64,000 bases of DNA. Source: Agromyces terreus (GTDB lineage Bacteria > Actinomycetota > Actinomycetes > Actinomycetales > Microbacteriaceae). Below are positions 23,790 through 32,030 of this stretch, one piece after another. Each line of letters opens with the position of its first letter. The first letter of the stretch is position 1. The translations under genes and the position numbers were made by a program. The stretch is from assembly GCF_009749465.1 (NCBI RefSeq), contig NZ_WBIS01000007.1, positions 62,001-126,000 on the forward strand. The letters run 5' to 3'. Under the pieces are notes generated by a model. The model was not told where the DNA came from. It worked only from the letters and a program-made list of their open reading frames with translations, and ran no database searches.

Positions 23790-25313
23790 TCAGCCGCGCG
23801 GTGCGTGCGCCTCGAGGAAGGTGAACACCTCGGTCTGGTCGACGCCCGGGAACGTGCCCGTCGGCAGGGCCGCGAGCAGGCTCGTCGGGGTGCGGGCGGC
23901 CGGCCATGAGGCATCCGCCCATCGCTCGGCGAGTCCGGACGGAGCCTGGCAGCAGGCGGGGTCGGGGCAGCGTGAAACCGCACGATGGGGTGTCTCGCGG
24001 CCGCGGAACCACTTCACGTGCTCGAACGGCACGCCGACCGACACGGAGTACTCGCCCTCCTTCGCCTTCTCGATGCGCGAGGTGCACCAGAACGTGCCGG
24101 ACGGAGTGTCGGTGTACTGGTACCAGGGGCTGAAGCGGTCCTCGACGTCGAACACGGTGCGCGCCGTCCAGTTGCGGCACATCGTGGTGCCCTCGATCGC
24201 GCCGAGCGCGTCGCTCGGGAAGCGGACCCGGTCGTTCTCGTAGGCCTTGATGATCGTGCCCGACTCGTGCACCTTCGTGAAGTGCACCGGGATGCCGAGG
24301 CGCGCCGTCGCGAGGTTCGTGAACCGGTGCGCCGCCGTCTCGTACGACACGGCGAACGCGTCGCGCAGGTCTTCCATCGAGATGCGGCGCAGGTTCTTCG
24401 CCTCGGTGAGGAAGCGCACGGCCGCCTGCTCGGGCAGCAGGATCGCGGCGGTCAGGTAGTTCGTCTCGATGCGCTGCCGGAGGAACTCGGCGTAGCCGCC
24501 CGGCTCCTCGTGGCCGAGCAGGTGGCTCGCGAGCGCCTGCAGGATGGGCGAGCGCGAGTCGCGCGAGGGCGACTGCGCGGTCGGCAGGTAGATGCGGCCG
24601 TTGCGCTTGTCGGTGACCGAGCGGGTCGAGTGGGGCAGGTCGCCGACGTAGTGCAGCGAATAGCCGAGGTGGCTGGCCATGTCGGCGACGAGCTGGTGCG
24701 ACACCGGGCCGCCCGTGTGGCCGACGGCCTCGAGCAGCTCGGCGGCCTTCGCCTCGAGCTCGGGGTAGAAGTTGTCGCGGGCCCGCATCTCGGCGCGCAG
24801 CAGCGCGTTGGCCCGTCGCGCCTCTTCGGGCGTCGCCGCCCGTTCGCGGTGCAGCCGGTCGATCTCGTTGTGCAGCGCGAGGATCGTCGCGAGCGTCTGG
24901 TCTGTCATGCCCTTCGCGACGCGGAACGGCTCGAGCCCGAGCGCCGAGAACACGGGCCCCCGCTGCGCGCGCTCGACGGCGATCTCGAGGGCCGCGCGCT
25001 CGGACGGGGCATCGGGCTTCAGGAGCTCGTCGACCGAGGTGCCGAGTGCGAGGGCGATCGTGCGCAGCATCGACAGCCGGGGCTCGCGCTTGCCGTTCTC
25101 GATCGCGCTCACCTGGCTCGGTGCGCGATCGATCGCCGCCGCGAGCTCGCCGAGCGTCATCGAGCGCGCGGTGCGGTGCTCGCGGATGCGCCGCCCGAGC
25201 GTGAGGGCGTCGACCTCGGTGCCGGGCTCGACGTCGGCTTCGACGGCGGCGGACGCGGTGCGGGCCGGCGGGTCGAAGGCGGAGGCTCGGATGCTGCGAT
25301 CGGCGGTGATCAT
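23790..25313 (-). CDS. ramB: XRE-type regulator with IrrE/ImmA-like and ScfR domains (RamB-like)
   Basis: 507 residues. HTH_XRE at about 37-98 (LGRRIREHRTARSMTLGELA, RAPSQVSAIENGKREPRLSM), then an ImmA/IrrE-like region (SHQLVADMASHLGYSLHYVG, ASHLLGHEEPGGYAEFLRQR; the full HExxH is not retained) and a C-terminal cysteine-containing domain (EGTTMCRNW, FWCTSRIEKAKEGEY, RCPDPACCQ) as in short-chain fatty acyl regulators. RamB controls acetate and glyoxylate-shunt genes in Corynebacterium and Mycobacterium. Here its promoter and the aceA promoter share CAGAACTTCG-N5-AGTTC, so it probably regulates itself and the glyoxylate shunt. The symbol is by analogy. Confidence 0.85.
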   Translation of the reverse strand: MITADRSIRASAFDPPARTASAAVEADVEPGTEVDALTLGRRIREHRTARSMTLGELAAAIDRAPSQVSAIENGKREPRLSMLRTIALALGTSVDELLKPDAPSERAALEIAVERAQRGPVFSALGLEPFRVAKGMTDQTLATILALHNEIDRLHRERAATPEEARRANALLRAEMRARDNFYPELEAKAAELLEAVGHTGGPVSHQLVADMASHLGYSLHYVGDLPHSTRSVTDKRNGRIYLPTAQSPSRDSRSPILQALASHLLGHEEPGGYAEFLRQRIETNYLTAAILLPEQAAVRFLTEAKNLRRISMEDLRDAFAVSYETAAHRFTNLATARLGIPVHFTKVHESGTIIKAYENDRVRFPSDALGAIEGTTMCRNWTARTVFDVEDRFSPWYQYTDTPSGTFWCTSRIEKAKEGEYSVSVGVPFEHVKWFRGRETPHRAVSRCPDPACCQAPSGLAERWADASWPAARTPTSLLAALPTGTFPGVDQTEVFTFLEAHAPRG

Positions 25314-25349
25314 CTCTCGATGGTCACACGCGCGTGCGGATGCCGCAAA

Positions 25350-25371
25350 CAGAACTCTTTACGAAGTTCTG
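25350..25371 (-). promoter_or_regulatory. Palindromic operator upstream of the RamB-like gene
   Basis: On the minus strand CAGAACTTCGTAAAGAGTTC followed by TG: perfect 7-base arms CAGAACT / AGTTCTG. It lies 37-58 bases before the start codon. Fifteen of 22 positions, including CAGAACTTCG, are identical to a site upstream of aceA at 40276. Confidence 0.75.
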
Positions 25372-25447
25372 CGTCTCTGGGGCGCTGGGGTGGTTTCAGA
25401 GGTCATCGAGTCGACCGCGAGCGTGAAGCACCGAGGATGTTCTTTCG

Positions 25448-25507
25448 GCGGGCCCAGGCTTCACCCGGCGGGCCCAGGTTTCACCCGGCGGGCCCGGGCT
25501 TCACCCG
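25448..25507. repeat. Three tandem 20-bp repeats at the end of tetR
   Basis: GGCGGGCCCAGGCTTCACCC, GGCGGGCCCAGGTTTCACCC and GGCGGGCCCGGGCTTCACCC follow each other without spacers. The last copy contains the tetR stop codon (TCA on this strand). Each has a GGGCCC palindrome, so the array may also act in termination. Confidence 0.9.
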
Positions 25508-26142
25508 GCGAACTGGCGTCGGGCGACGTCGGCGAGCCAGCGTTCGTAGCGCTCGATGCCCCAGCCGCTCTGGAGGACGAGCTGCTGGTGGCTCTCGGGC
25601 GACCAGAGGAACGAGAGCGCGGCCGCGGCATCCTGCGGGTCGTCGACGCCGACGGCGATGCCGCGCTCGACGAGTTGCTCGACGACGCGCAGGTAGTCGC
25701 CCCGACGTCGGGCGAGCAGGTCGTCGAGCGCGCTCGCCACGGCGGGGTCCGCGTTGGCGGCGGCGAGGAACTCCATCCACAGCGCGCTCGTGCGCGCATT
25801 GGCGGCGCCCACGAAGGCCGCGACCCCGGTGAGGAACGCGTCGTCGTCGGCTTCGGCGATGAGCTGCCGCGCCCGGTCGCTCTCGGACACGGGCGCCTCG
25901 CCCTCGGCGCCGGCGAAGGCCTGCTCGAAGGCCCCGAGCAGCAGTTCGCGCTTCGGCCCGTTGACCTTGACCGTCTCGGGGGAGACGCCGGCCCTGGCCC
26001 CGATGTCGGCGAGCGAGGTGCCGCTGTAGCCGTGCTCGGCGAAGCAGGCGGCGGCCGCCTCGAGGATGCGGCGGCGGGTCGCGGCGGCCTGCTCGGTGCG
26101 GAGGGCGGAGCGGTAGGCGCGGGTGGGGGCCTTCTCGGACAT
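25501..26142 (-). CDS. TetR-family transcriptional regulator
   Basis: 213 residues. N-terminal TetR helix-turn-helix: RRRILEAAAACFAEHGYSGT, SLADIGARAGVSPETVKVNG, PKRELLLGAFEQAFAG. The second helix reads VSPETVKVNGPKRE where most members have 'tiYryF.sKe', a common variant in actinobacteria. The C-terminal ligand domain is unremarkable. It is divergent from a glycosyltransferase gene with a 95-base spacer and probably represses it. Its last codons and stop lie in a 20-bp tandem repeat. Confidence 0.88.
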   Translation of the reverse strand: MSEKAPTRAYRSALRTEQAAATRRRILEAAAACFAEHGYSGTSLADIGARAGVSPETVKVNGPKRELLLGAFEQAFAGAEGEAPVSESDRARQLIAEADDDAFLTGVAAFVGAANARTSALWMEFLAAANADPAVASALDDLLARRRGDYLRVVEQLVERGIAVGVDDPQDAAAALSFLWSPESHQQLVLQSGWGIERYERWLADVARRQFAG

Positions 26143-26157
26143 CAGGGTTCTCCCTTA

Positions 26158-26186
26158 TTGACTAACCCATTGAGGTGGTGAATACT
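26158..26186 (+). promoter_or_regulatory. Candidate promoter of the glycosyltransferase
   Basis: TTGACT, 17 bases, AATACT: good sigma70-type spacing in the AT-richer gap between tetR and the glycosyltransferase. No clear TetR palindrome was found within it. Confidence 0.5.
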
Positions 26187-26237
26187 CCAGAACGTGATTC
26201 GATACTATCCGACCAGACAGAACCGAGGACCTCGACC

Positions 26238-27545
26238 ATGAGCTCCGTCCTGATGACCGCCACGCCCGTGCACGGGCACGTCACCCCGCTGCTCGCGGTG
26301 GCCGCCTCGCTCGTCGCCGCGGGCGACCGCGTGCGCTTCCTCACCGGAGCGCGGTACCGCGACGCGGTGCTCGCGACCGGGGCCGAGTACCTGCCGCTGC
26401 CGCCCGCAGCCGACTACGACGACCGCGACGTGGACGCGGCATTCCCGGGGCGGCGCGGGCTCCGCGGGCCCGCCGGCATCCGCTACGACATGATCGAGAT
26501 CTTCCTGAAGCCGGTGCCGGCCCAGCTCGCCGCGGTGCGTGCCGCGCTCGCGGCCGAGCCGACCGACGCGATCCTCGCCGAATCGATGTTCGCCGCCGCC
26601 GCGCTGCTTGGCGAGATCCCGCGCGACCAGCGCCCGCTGCTCGTGAACCTCGGCATCATCCCGCTGGGCATCAAGCATCCGGATGTCGCGCCGTTCGGCC
26701 TCGGCGTGCGCCCCCGCCCCGGCGGGCTCGGCCGTCTGCGCAACCGCCTGCTGACGCTGAGCGCCGAGCGCGGTGTCTTCGCCCCTGTACAGCGCTTCGC
26801 CGACGAGCTCTGCCGCACCGAGGTCGGCCGCCCGCTCGAGCGCTTCTTCCTCGACTGGCCGAGCGGCGCCGACCTGCTCGTGCAGTTCACGGTGCCCGAG
26901 TTCGAGTACCCGCGCGACGGCCTGCCCGACACGGTGCGCTTCGTCGGCCCGGTCTCGCGGGCGCGGGCGTCGACCGTGCCGCTGCCCGACTGGTGGGCCG
27001 ACCTCGACGGCACCCGACCCGTCGTGCACGTCACGCAGGGCACCGTGGCCAACGCCGACTGGACCCTGATCGAGCCCACGGTGCGCGCGCTCGCCGACGA
27101 CGACCTGCTCGTCGTCGTGAGCACGGGCGGACGCCCGGTCGACACGCTGCCGCGCGATCTGCCCGCCAACGTGCGAACCGCGAGCTTCCTGCCGTACGAC
27201 CGCCTCCTGCCGCGCACCGACCTCATGGTCACCAACGGCGGTTACGGGGGCGTGCACTACGCGCTCGAGCACGGCGTGCCGCTCATCGTCGCCGGCCGCA
27301 CCGAGGACAAGACCGAGGTGAGCGCGCGCGTGGCGTGGTCGGGTGTGGGCGTCGACCTGCGCACCGACACACCGACGCCGCGGCAGGTGGGCGACGCCGT
27401 GCGCCGGGTGATGGCCGAGCCCCGGTTCCGGCAGCGCGCCGAGCAGATCGGCGAGGCGATCCGGCGCTCGCCGGGGCCCGATGCGGTGCACGGGCTCGTC
27501 GCCGAGGCGCTGGCCTCGCGTCGTGGGGGCGAACGGGTGGGCTGA
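26238..27545 (+). CDS. Macrolide/UGT-type (GT1) glycosyltransferase
   Basis: 435 residues, ATG after GAGGACCTCGACC. GT-B fold: N-terminal acceptor domain beginning MTATPVHGHVTPLLAVAASL with the usual His, and C-terminal donor domain PVVHVTQGTVANADWTLIEP, FLPYDRLLPRTDLMVTNGGY and YGGVHYALEHGVPLIVAGRT, with the conserved G-G and E/D positions of UDP-sugar binding. It probably glycosylates a small hydrophobic compound such as an antibiotic or plant phenolic. Control by the divergent TetR protein suggests induction by that compound, i.e. a detoxification role. The substrate is unknown. Confidence 0.87.
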   Translation: MSSVLMTATPVHGHVTPLLAVAASLVAAGDRVRFLTGARYRDAVLATGAEYLPLPPAADYDDRDVDAAFPGRRGLRGPAGIRYDMIEIFLKPVPAQLAAVRAALAAEPTDAILAESMFAAAALLGEIPRDQRPLLVNLGIIPLGIKHPDVAPFGLGVRPRPGGLGRLRNRLLTLSAERGVFAPVQRFADELCRTEVGRPLERFFLDWPSGADLLVQFTVPEFEYPRDGLPDTVRFVGPVSRARASTVPLPDWWADLDGTRPVVHVTQGTVANADWTLIEPTVRALADDDLLVVVSTGGRPVDTLPRDLPANVRTASFLPYDRLLPRTDLMVTNGGYGGVHYALEHGVPLIVAGRTEDKTEVSARVAWSGVGVDLRTDTPTPRQVGDAVRRVMAEPRFRQRAEQIGEAIRRSPGPDAVHGLVAEALASRRGGERVG

Positions 27546-27630
27546 GCCTGCGGGCGGGCCGCGTGCGTCGGGGCCGAGGGTCGCGGATGTCGCAGACGAC
27601 CCCTTGCCGCATCGCGCGGGTGGTGGTCTG

Positions 27631-28422
27631 ATGGGCGGCATGGAGCACGCAACCTCGGCAGACGGCACGGCCATCGCGTACCAGGAGGTCGGCGACGGCC
27701 CGCCGGTCGTCATCGTGGGCGGGGCGTTCTCGACCGCGCAGGCGGGCGATGCGCTCGCCGCCGCCCTCGCGGATGCCGGGTTCCGCGGCGTCACCGTCGA
27801 TCGGCGCGGGCGCGGCGAGAGCGGCGACACGCGCCCCTACGCGCCCGAGCGCGAGGCCGAGGACCTGGCCGCGGTCATCGAGGCCGTCGGGGGCGGGGCA
27901 TCCGTGCTGGGGCATTCCTCGGGTGCGGTGCTCGCGCTGTTCGCGGCGTCGCAGGGCGTGCCCGTCACGCACCTGTTCCTGTCGGAGCCGCCGTTCCACT
28001 TCGGCGAGGGCGAGCCGGCCGCCGATCTGCCCGAGCGGCTGCAAGCGCTCGTCGACACCGGTGAGACCGCCGAGGCGGTCACGACGTTCCAGCGCGAGGG
28101 GGTGGGCCTGCCCGACGCGCTCATCGCGCAGATCCGCGAGAGCCCGCTGTTCGACTCGCTCGTGCCCCTCGCGCAGTCGGTGGTCTACGACGCGCTGCTG
28201 ACGCGGCAGGTCTCGACGCCGACCGAGGCCATGACGCGCGTCGACCTGCCGGTGACGATCTTCCGCGGGGAGCCGACGTTCCCCGTGCTCGTGCGATCGA
28301 CCGACCTGCTCGCCGCGGCGATGCCCGGGGCCGAGCTCGTGGTCGTGCCCGAATCGCACGACCACTCCGTCGACCCCGCGGGCACCGTGCGCGAGATCGA
28401 GCGGCGGCTGCGCGGCGATTGA
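27631..28422 (+). CDS. Alpha/beta hydrolase
   Basis: About 263 residues; either of two ATGs nine bases apart could be used. Alpha/beta-hydrolase fold: EVGDGPPVVIVGGAFSTAQA, VTVDRRGRGESGDTRPYAPE, the nucleophile elbow VLGHSSGAVLALFAA, and a late His in PESHDHSVDPAGTVREIE. Likely a cytosolic esterase or lipase-like enzyme, substrate unknown. It follows the glycosyltransferase by 85 bases in the same direction and may be in its transcription unit. Confidence 0.85.
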   Translation: MGGMEHATSADGTAIAYQEVGDGPPVVIVGGAFSTAQAGDALAAALADAGFRGVTVDRRGRGESGDTRPYAPEREAEDLAAVIEAVGGGASVLGHSSGAVLALFAASQGVPVTHLFLSEPPFHFGEGEPAADLPERLQALVDTGETAEAVTTFQREGVGLPDALIAQIRESPLFDSLVPLAQSVVYDALLTRQVSTPTEAMTRVDLPVTIFRGEPTFPVLVRSTDLLAAAMPGAELVVVPESHDHSVDPAGTVREIERRLRGD

Positions 28423-28502
28423 GGCGCGGCGACCGACGCGGCGCGCTGCGCGGCGCGCTGCGTGGCGTCGGCGCCCGGACGCAATACCAAACGTGATTCG
28501 TG

Positions 28503-28532
28503 TTGACACGCACGGCACCGGTGCCGGATGCT
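28503..28532 (+). promoter_or_regulatory. Candidate promoter of the GH5 gene
   Basis: TTGACA (consensus -35), then 18 bases, then GATGCT as a weak -10, about 40 bases before the chosen start. If correct, the in-frame GTG at 28500 cannot be the start. Confidence 0.4.
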
Positions 28533-28571
28533 GTGCTGACCCCCAACCCGAACACGTCACGCTGGAGTGCC

Positions 28572-30959
28572 ATGAAGCCGGCCCGTCGTCCCTCGGTCGC
28601 GCTCGCCGCGATGCTGCTCCTCGTCATCGTGCAGGCCGCGATCGATCCGTCGGGCCTGCTCGCGCTGGTCGGCTGGCCGGGCGGCACGCTCCGCACCGAC
28701 GTCGGCATCTGGCCGTTCGCGCCCTACGTCGTGTTCCTGCCCGTGCTGCTCGCGATGACCTGGTGGGCGGCGCGGCGCGCGGGCGAGCGCTACTGGACCC
28801 TCGTCGCGGGCCTCGTGCTCGCCGTGCTGCTCGCGCAGGCGGCGGCCTGTCTCGTGATGACGTGGGATCCGGTGCTCTCCGCCTGGGGTGCAGGCTACGT
28901 GCTCGGCAAGGCGGTGCCTGCGGCCCTCATCGTCGCCGCGCTCGCGCGCTGGTTCGGCGGCCCGACCGAGCGCATGGTCGCCCCCGTGGCCGGGCTCGCC
29001 CGCACCTGGCCGGTGGCCGTCGTCTTCGCGGCGATCGCGCCGCTCGTCTCGGGGTACTGGTGGACCGGCGCCGTCTACGCCGACGGCGTTCCCGTGGCCC
29101 GCATGGACCGGGGCCCCGTCTCGCTCCTCGTCGCGGTCGTCGTGCTCGCGGCGGCGACCGCGCTCTGCCTGCGCTGGATGCGCGCCCGGGTGCCGGGCTT
29201 GCTCGGCGGATGGCTCGCCGCCCTCGTCGCCGGAGGCATGCTCGGCGTGGTGCAGGCGCTCGTCGCGTTCGTCGTCGACGGCGGCCTCGACGGCGGGCTG
29301 TGGCCGCTCATGGCGGCATACGTCGCGATCGCCGACGGGCTCTCGTTCGGCGCCTGCCTCGGGTGGATCGTCTGGGTCGGGGCGCTCGTCGTCGACCGCG
29401 TGCTCGAGCGCTCCGAGCGCGGCGCCGAGCGCTCGGCGCGTTCGTTGCGTGCCGTGCAGCTGGCCGCGGCGGTCGTCGCCGTCGTCGCGCTCGCCGCCGC
29501 CCTCGTGCTGCCGTCCGCCCTCGCGCAGACCGCGTCGGCGCAGCCGCAGGCATCCGCCGCCCTGCCCGAGGACATGCTGCGCGCCGACGGCGACCGCATC
29601 GTCGACGGCGCCGGCGACCAGGTGCTGCTGCGCGGCGTGAACGTCAACCAGCTCGTCGACTTCTACCAGCCCCAGCCCGACGTGCCCGCGACGCGCCCGC
29701 TGACCGAGGCCGACTTCGCCGGCATGGAGGCGAACGGGTTCGACGTGGTGCGGCTCGGGTTCTCGTGGTCGGCCCTCGAGCCCGAGCGCGGCGAGCTCGA
29801 CCAGGACTACCTCGACCGCATCGTGGAGGCGGTCGGATGGGCGAAGCAGTACGGCATGTACACGGTGCTCGACATGCACCAGGACGGCTGGTGGGCCGGC
29901 GCCACTCCCGAGGGCGAGACGTGCCGGCCGGGCACCGACCCCATGTGGGGCTACGACGGCGCACCCGAGTGGGCGACCCTCACCGACGGCGCGCCCCGGT
30001 GTTCGTTCACGGGGCGCGACATCTCGCCCGCCGGCGACCGCGCGTTCCAGCACTTCTACTTCGATACCGACGACGTGCAGACGGCCCTCGTCGACACCTG
30101 GGGCGAGCTCGCGAAGGTGTTCCGCGACGAGCCAGCGGTCGCCGGGTACGACCTGCTGAACGAGCCCGGCTTCGGCGAGACCGCCCCGGTCACCACCGCC
30201 CTGCAGCTCGGCCGGTTCACCGACCGCGCGATCGACGAGATTCGGGCGAACGGCGGGCAGCAGATCGTGTTCGTCGAGCCCAGCATCTTCTGGTCGGGAC
30301 TCGGCTTCGACAGCGGGCCGATCCTGCGCGACGAGCCCGACCGCAACATCGTCTTCTCGCCGCACCTGTACGCCGAATCGATCACCATGGACCGCTCACT
30401 CGGTCTGCCGCCCATCGTGAGCATCGAGCGGCAGTTCAAGCTCGCCGAACGCGTCGCCGCGAACTACGACGCGCCCCTCTGGTCGGGCGAGTACGGGTAC
30501 TGGGGCGAGCCCGACGACGTCGTCGCCAGGCTCGAGCGATACGCCGACGCCGAAGACGAGTACCTGCTCGGCAGCGCCTACTGGGTGTGGAAGCAGGCCT
30601 GCGGCGACCCGCAGAACGGCATCGGCCCGACCGGCAATGGCCTCATGGTGCAGGACTGCGAGACCGGCGACGACGCGCCGCCGCGCACCGACCTGCTCGA
30701 CATCCTGAAGCGCGCCTACCCGCGAACGGCCCCCGGCGAGCTCACCTCGCTCGAGGCCGACGGGGCGGCGTTCGAACTGACCGGCACCGTCGACGGCGAC
30801 TCGTGCGGCCTGGACGTCTGGGTGCCGGGCGCCGACGAGCCCGACGTCGTCTCGGTCGGCATCACCGACCTGCACGTCGCGCAGGCGCCCCGTTCGCCCG
30901 CCGCCTGGCGCATCACCGGGTGCGCATCGGGCGACTACTCGCTCGCGACGCGGCGCTGA
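28572..30959 (+). CDS. Membrane-anchored glycoside hydrolase family 5 enzyme
   Basis: 795 residues from the ATG with CTGGAG nine bases before it. Residues 1 to about 310 form an integral membrane domain of seven or eight helices (ALAAMLLLVIVQAAIDPSGL, PYVVFLPVLLAMTWWAARRA, VALAAALVLPSALAQTASA). The remainder is a TIM-barrel GH5: VDGAGDQVLLRGVNVNQLVD, FDVVRLGFSWSALEPERGEL, TVLDMHQDGWW, acid/base Glu531 in YDLLNEPGFG, nucleophile Glu640 in LWSGEYGYWG. The pattern is closest to endoglycoceramidase-like GH5 proteins. Fusion to a multi-pass membrane domain is unusual. The catalytic part should face outside and cut glycolipid or beta-glycan. Substrate is inference. Confidence 0.85.
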   Translation: MKPARRPSVALAAMLLLVIVQAAIDPSGLLALVGWPGGTLRTDVGIWPFAPYVVFLPVLLAMTWWAARRAGERYWTLVAGLVLAVLLAQAAACLVMTWDPVLSAWGAGYVLGKAVPAALIVAALARWFGGPTERMVAPVAGLARTWPVAVVFAAIAPLVSGYWWTGAVYADGVPVARMDRGPVSLLVAVVVLAAATALCLRWMRARVPGLLGGWLAALVAGGMLGVVQALVAFVVDGGLDGGLWPLMAAYVAIADGLSFGACLGWIVWVGALVVDRVLERSERGAERSARSLRAVQLAAAVVAVVALAAALVLPSALAQTASAQPQASAALPEDMLRADGDRIVDGAGDQVLLRGVNVNQLVDFYQPQPDVPATRPLTEADFAGMEANGFDVVRLGFSWSALEPERGELDQDYLDRIVEAVGWAKQYGMYTVLDMHQDGWWAGATPEGETCRPGTDPMWGYDGAPEWATLTDGAPRCSFTGRDISPAGDRAFQHFYFDTDDVQTALVDTWGELAKVFRDEPAVAGYDLLNEPGFGETAPVTTALQLGRFTDRAIDEIRANGGQQIVFVEPSIFWSGLGFDSGPILRDEPDRNIVFSPHLYAESITMDRSLGLPPIVSIERQFKLAERVAANYDAPLWSGEYGYWGEPDDVVARLERYADAEDEYLLGSAYWVWKQACGDPQNGIGPTGNGLMVQDCETGDDAPPRTDLLDILKRAYPRTAPGELTSLEADGAAFELTGTVDGDSCGLDVWVPGADEPDVVSVGITDLHVAQAPRSPAAWRITGCASGDYSLATRR

Positions 30960-30991
30960 CGCGGGCGGGCCGGCTGCGGCATCCGCTCGCC

Positions 30992-31030
30992 GCCGGGCAG
31001 ATCGCCGGTGCCGGGCAGATCGCCGGTGCC
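30992..31030. repeat. Short 18-bp tandem repeat after the GH5 gene
   Basis: GCCGGGCAGATCGCCGGT occurs twice in direct succession, followed by a partial copy GCCGGGCC. It fills the gap between convergent GH5 and isochorismatase genes and may form a weak hairpin. Confidence 0.8.
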
Positions 31031-31058
31031 GGGCCGCTCGGCGGCGCCCAGCCGCGGC

Positions 31059-31613
31059 TCAGGCCGCGCCGAGCAGTTCGTCGACGCTGACGACCTCGGC
31101 ATAGCTGTCGCCGAGGGCGGCCATGAACGCCGCGTGCACCTGGGAGGCGGGCACGGTCGCCTCGCCGAATCTCAGGTCGGGGGCGGCGCACGCGTCGTGC
31201 GCGACCGTCACGGAGTAGCCGCGGTCGGCGGCCGCCCGCACGGTCGCGTCGACGCACATGCTCGACATCATGCCGACGATCACGACGCCGTCGGCATCCG
31301 CGCCGGCCGCGCGCAGCCGCTCGTCGAGGTCGGTGCCGAGGAACGCGTTCGGCTTCGCCTTGACGACGACCGGCTCGCCGCCGGCGGGGGCGACGAGCGG
31401 GTGGATCTCGACGCCGTGCGTGCCGGGGGCGAAGAACGCGGCGTCGGGGGCGTCCCACACGTGCTGCACGTGCACCACGGGCTGGCCGGCCTCGCGGTGC
31501 GAGGCCAGCAGTCGGGCGGCGGCGGTGGCAGCGGCATCCGGCCCCACGAGTGGATGCCGACCGCCCGCGAAGTAGTCGTTCTGGATGTCGATGATCACGA
31601 GCGTGCGGGTCAT
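31059..31613 (-). CDS. Isochorismatase-family cysteine hydrolase
   Basis: 184 residues. Catalytic triad visible: Asp9 in LVIIDIQNDYF, Lys in VVVKAKPNAFLGTDLD, and Cys120 in MMSSMCVDATVRAA, with the cis-peptide region VIVGMMSS. Members hydrolyse amides or N-carbamoyl compounds such as nicotinamide, N-carbamoylsarcosine or ureidoacrylate. It converges on the GH5 gene and follows a small SHOCT protein gene by nine bases in the same direction. Specific substrate unknown. Confidence 0.9.
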   Translation of the reverse strand: MTRTLVIIDIQNDYFAGGRHPLVGPDAAATAAARLLASHREAGQPVVHVQHVWDAPDAAFFAPGTHGVEIHPLVAPAGGEPVVVKAKPNAFLGTDLDERLRAAGADADGVVIVGMMSSMCVDATVRAAADRGYSVTVAHDACAAPDLRFGEATVPASQVHAAFMAALGDSYAEVVSVDELLGAA

Positions 31614-31622
31614 GCGCCCACG

Positions 31623-31982
31623 CTACGCGCTCGCGAGGATCGCCGCCCGGGCCTGTGCGTGCTCGGCCTCGCTGATCGTGCCCGCTCGCCGCAACGCGTC
31701 GACGCGAGCCAGCCTCGCCTCGATGCCCTCGGCCGGGGCCAGCAGATCGCTGTCGAGAGCCCGCACCGCGAGATCGGTCTCCATGGTCATGAGGTCGTGC
31801 CCGGAGGCCTTCGCGCGGCGGGCGTTGCGCACGATCGAGACGATGACCACCACGAAGACCGTGGCGACCACGAGCGACACCAACACGAACACGATGCCGA
31901 AGACGACGCCGAATGCGCCGAACGCGGCGAACGCGTCGAAGGGGCCGGGCAGCAGCGGATCGCCGGGGTAGTCGTCGGGCAT
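31623..31982 (-). CDS. Small membrane protein with C-terminal SHOCT motif
   Basis: 119 residues. One long hydrophobic segment (FGVVFGIVFVLVSLVVATVF and VVVIV) after an acidic Pro-rich start, then a basic patch and a C-terminal SHOCT-like helix pair IEARLARVDALRRAGTISEA ending EHAQARAAIL. SHOCT domains are short oligomerisation modules; such actinobacterial proteins have no defined role. It is nine bases upstream of the isochorismatase gene. Confidence 0.75.
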   Translation of the reverse strand: MPDDYPGDPLLPGPFDAFAAFGAFGVVFGIVFVLVSLVVATVFVVVIVSIVRNARRAKASGHDLMTMETDLAVRALDSDLLAPAEGIEARLARVDALRRAGTISEAEHAQARAAILASA

Positions 31983-32030
31983 CGCGTTCCTCTCTCTGCG
32001 CCGTGCAGCGGTGCACGGCGTGCGATGAAC

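Noticed and set aside
25448..25507. CRISPR array
   Set aside because: Repeats are contiguous with no spacers and there are only three, and no cas genes are present.
28500..28571. GTG start of the GH5 gene at 28500
   Set aside because: It overlaps the -35 box TTGACA and lacks a ribosome site; the ATG 72 bases downstream has one.
28557..30365. 602-residue minus-strand frame opposite the GH5 gene
   Set aside because: Shadow of a gene with intact catalytic residues; no motif of its own.
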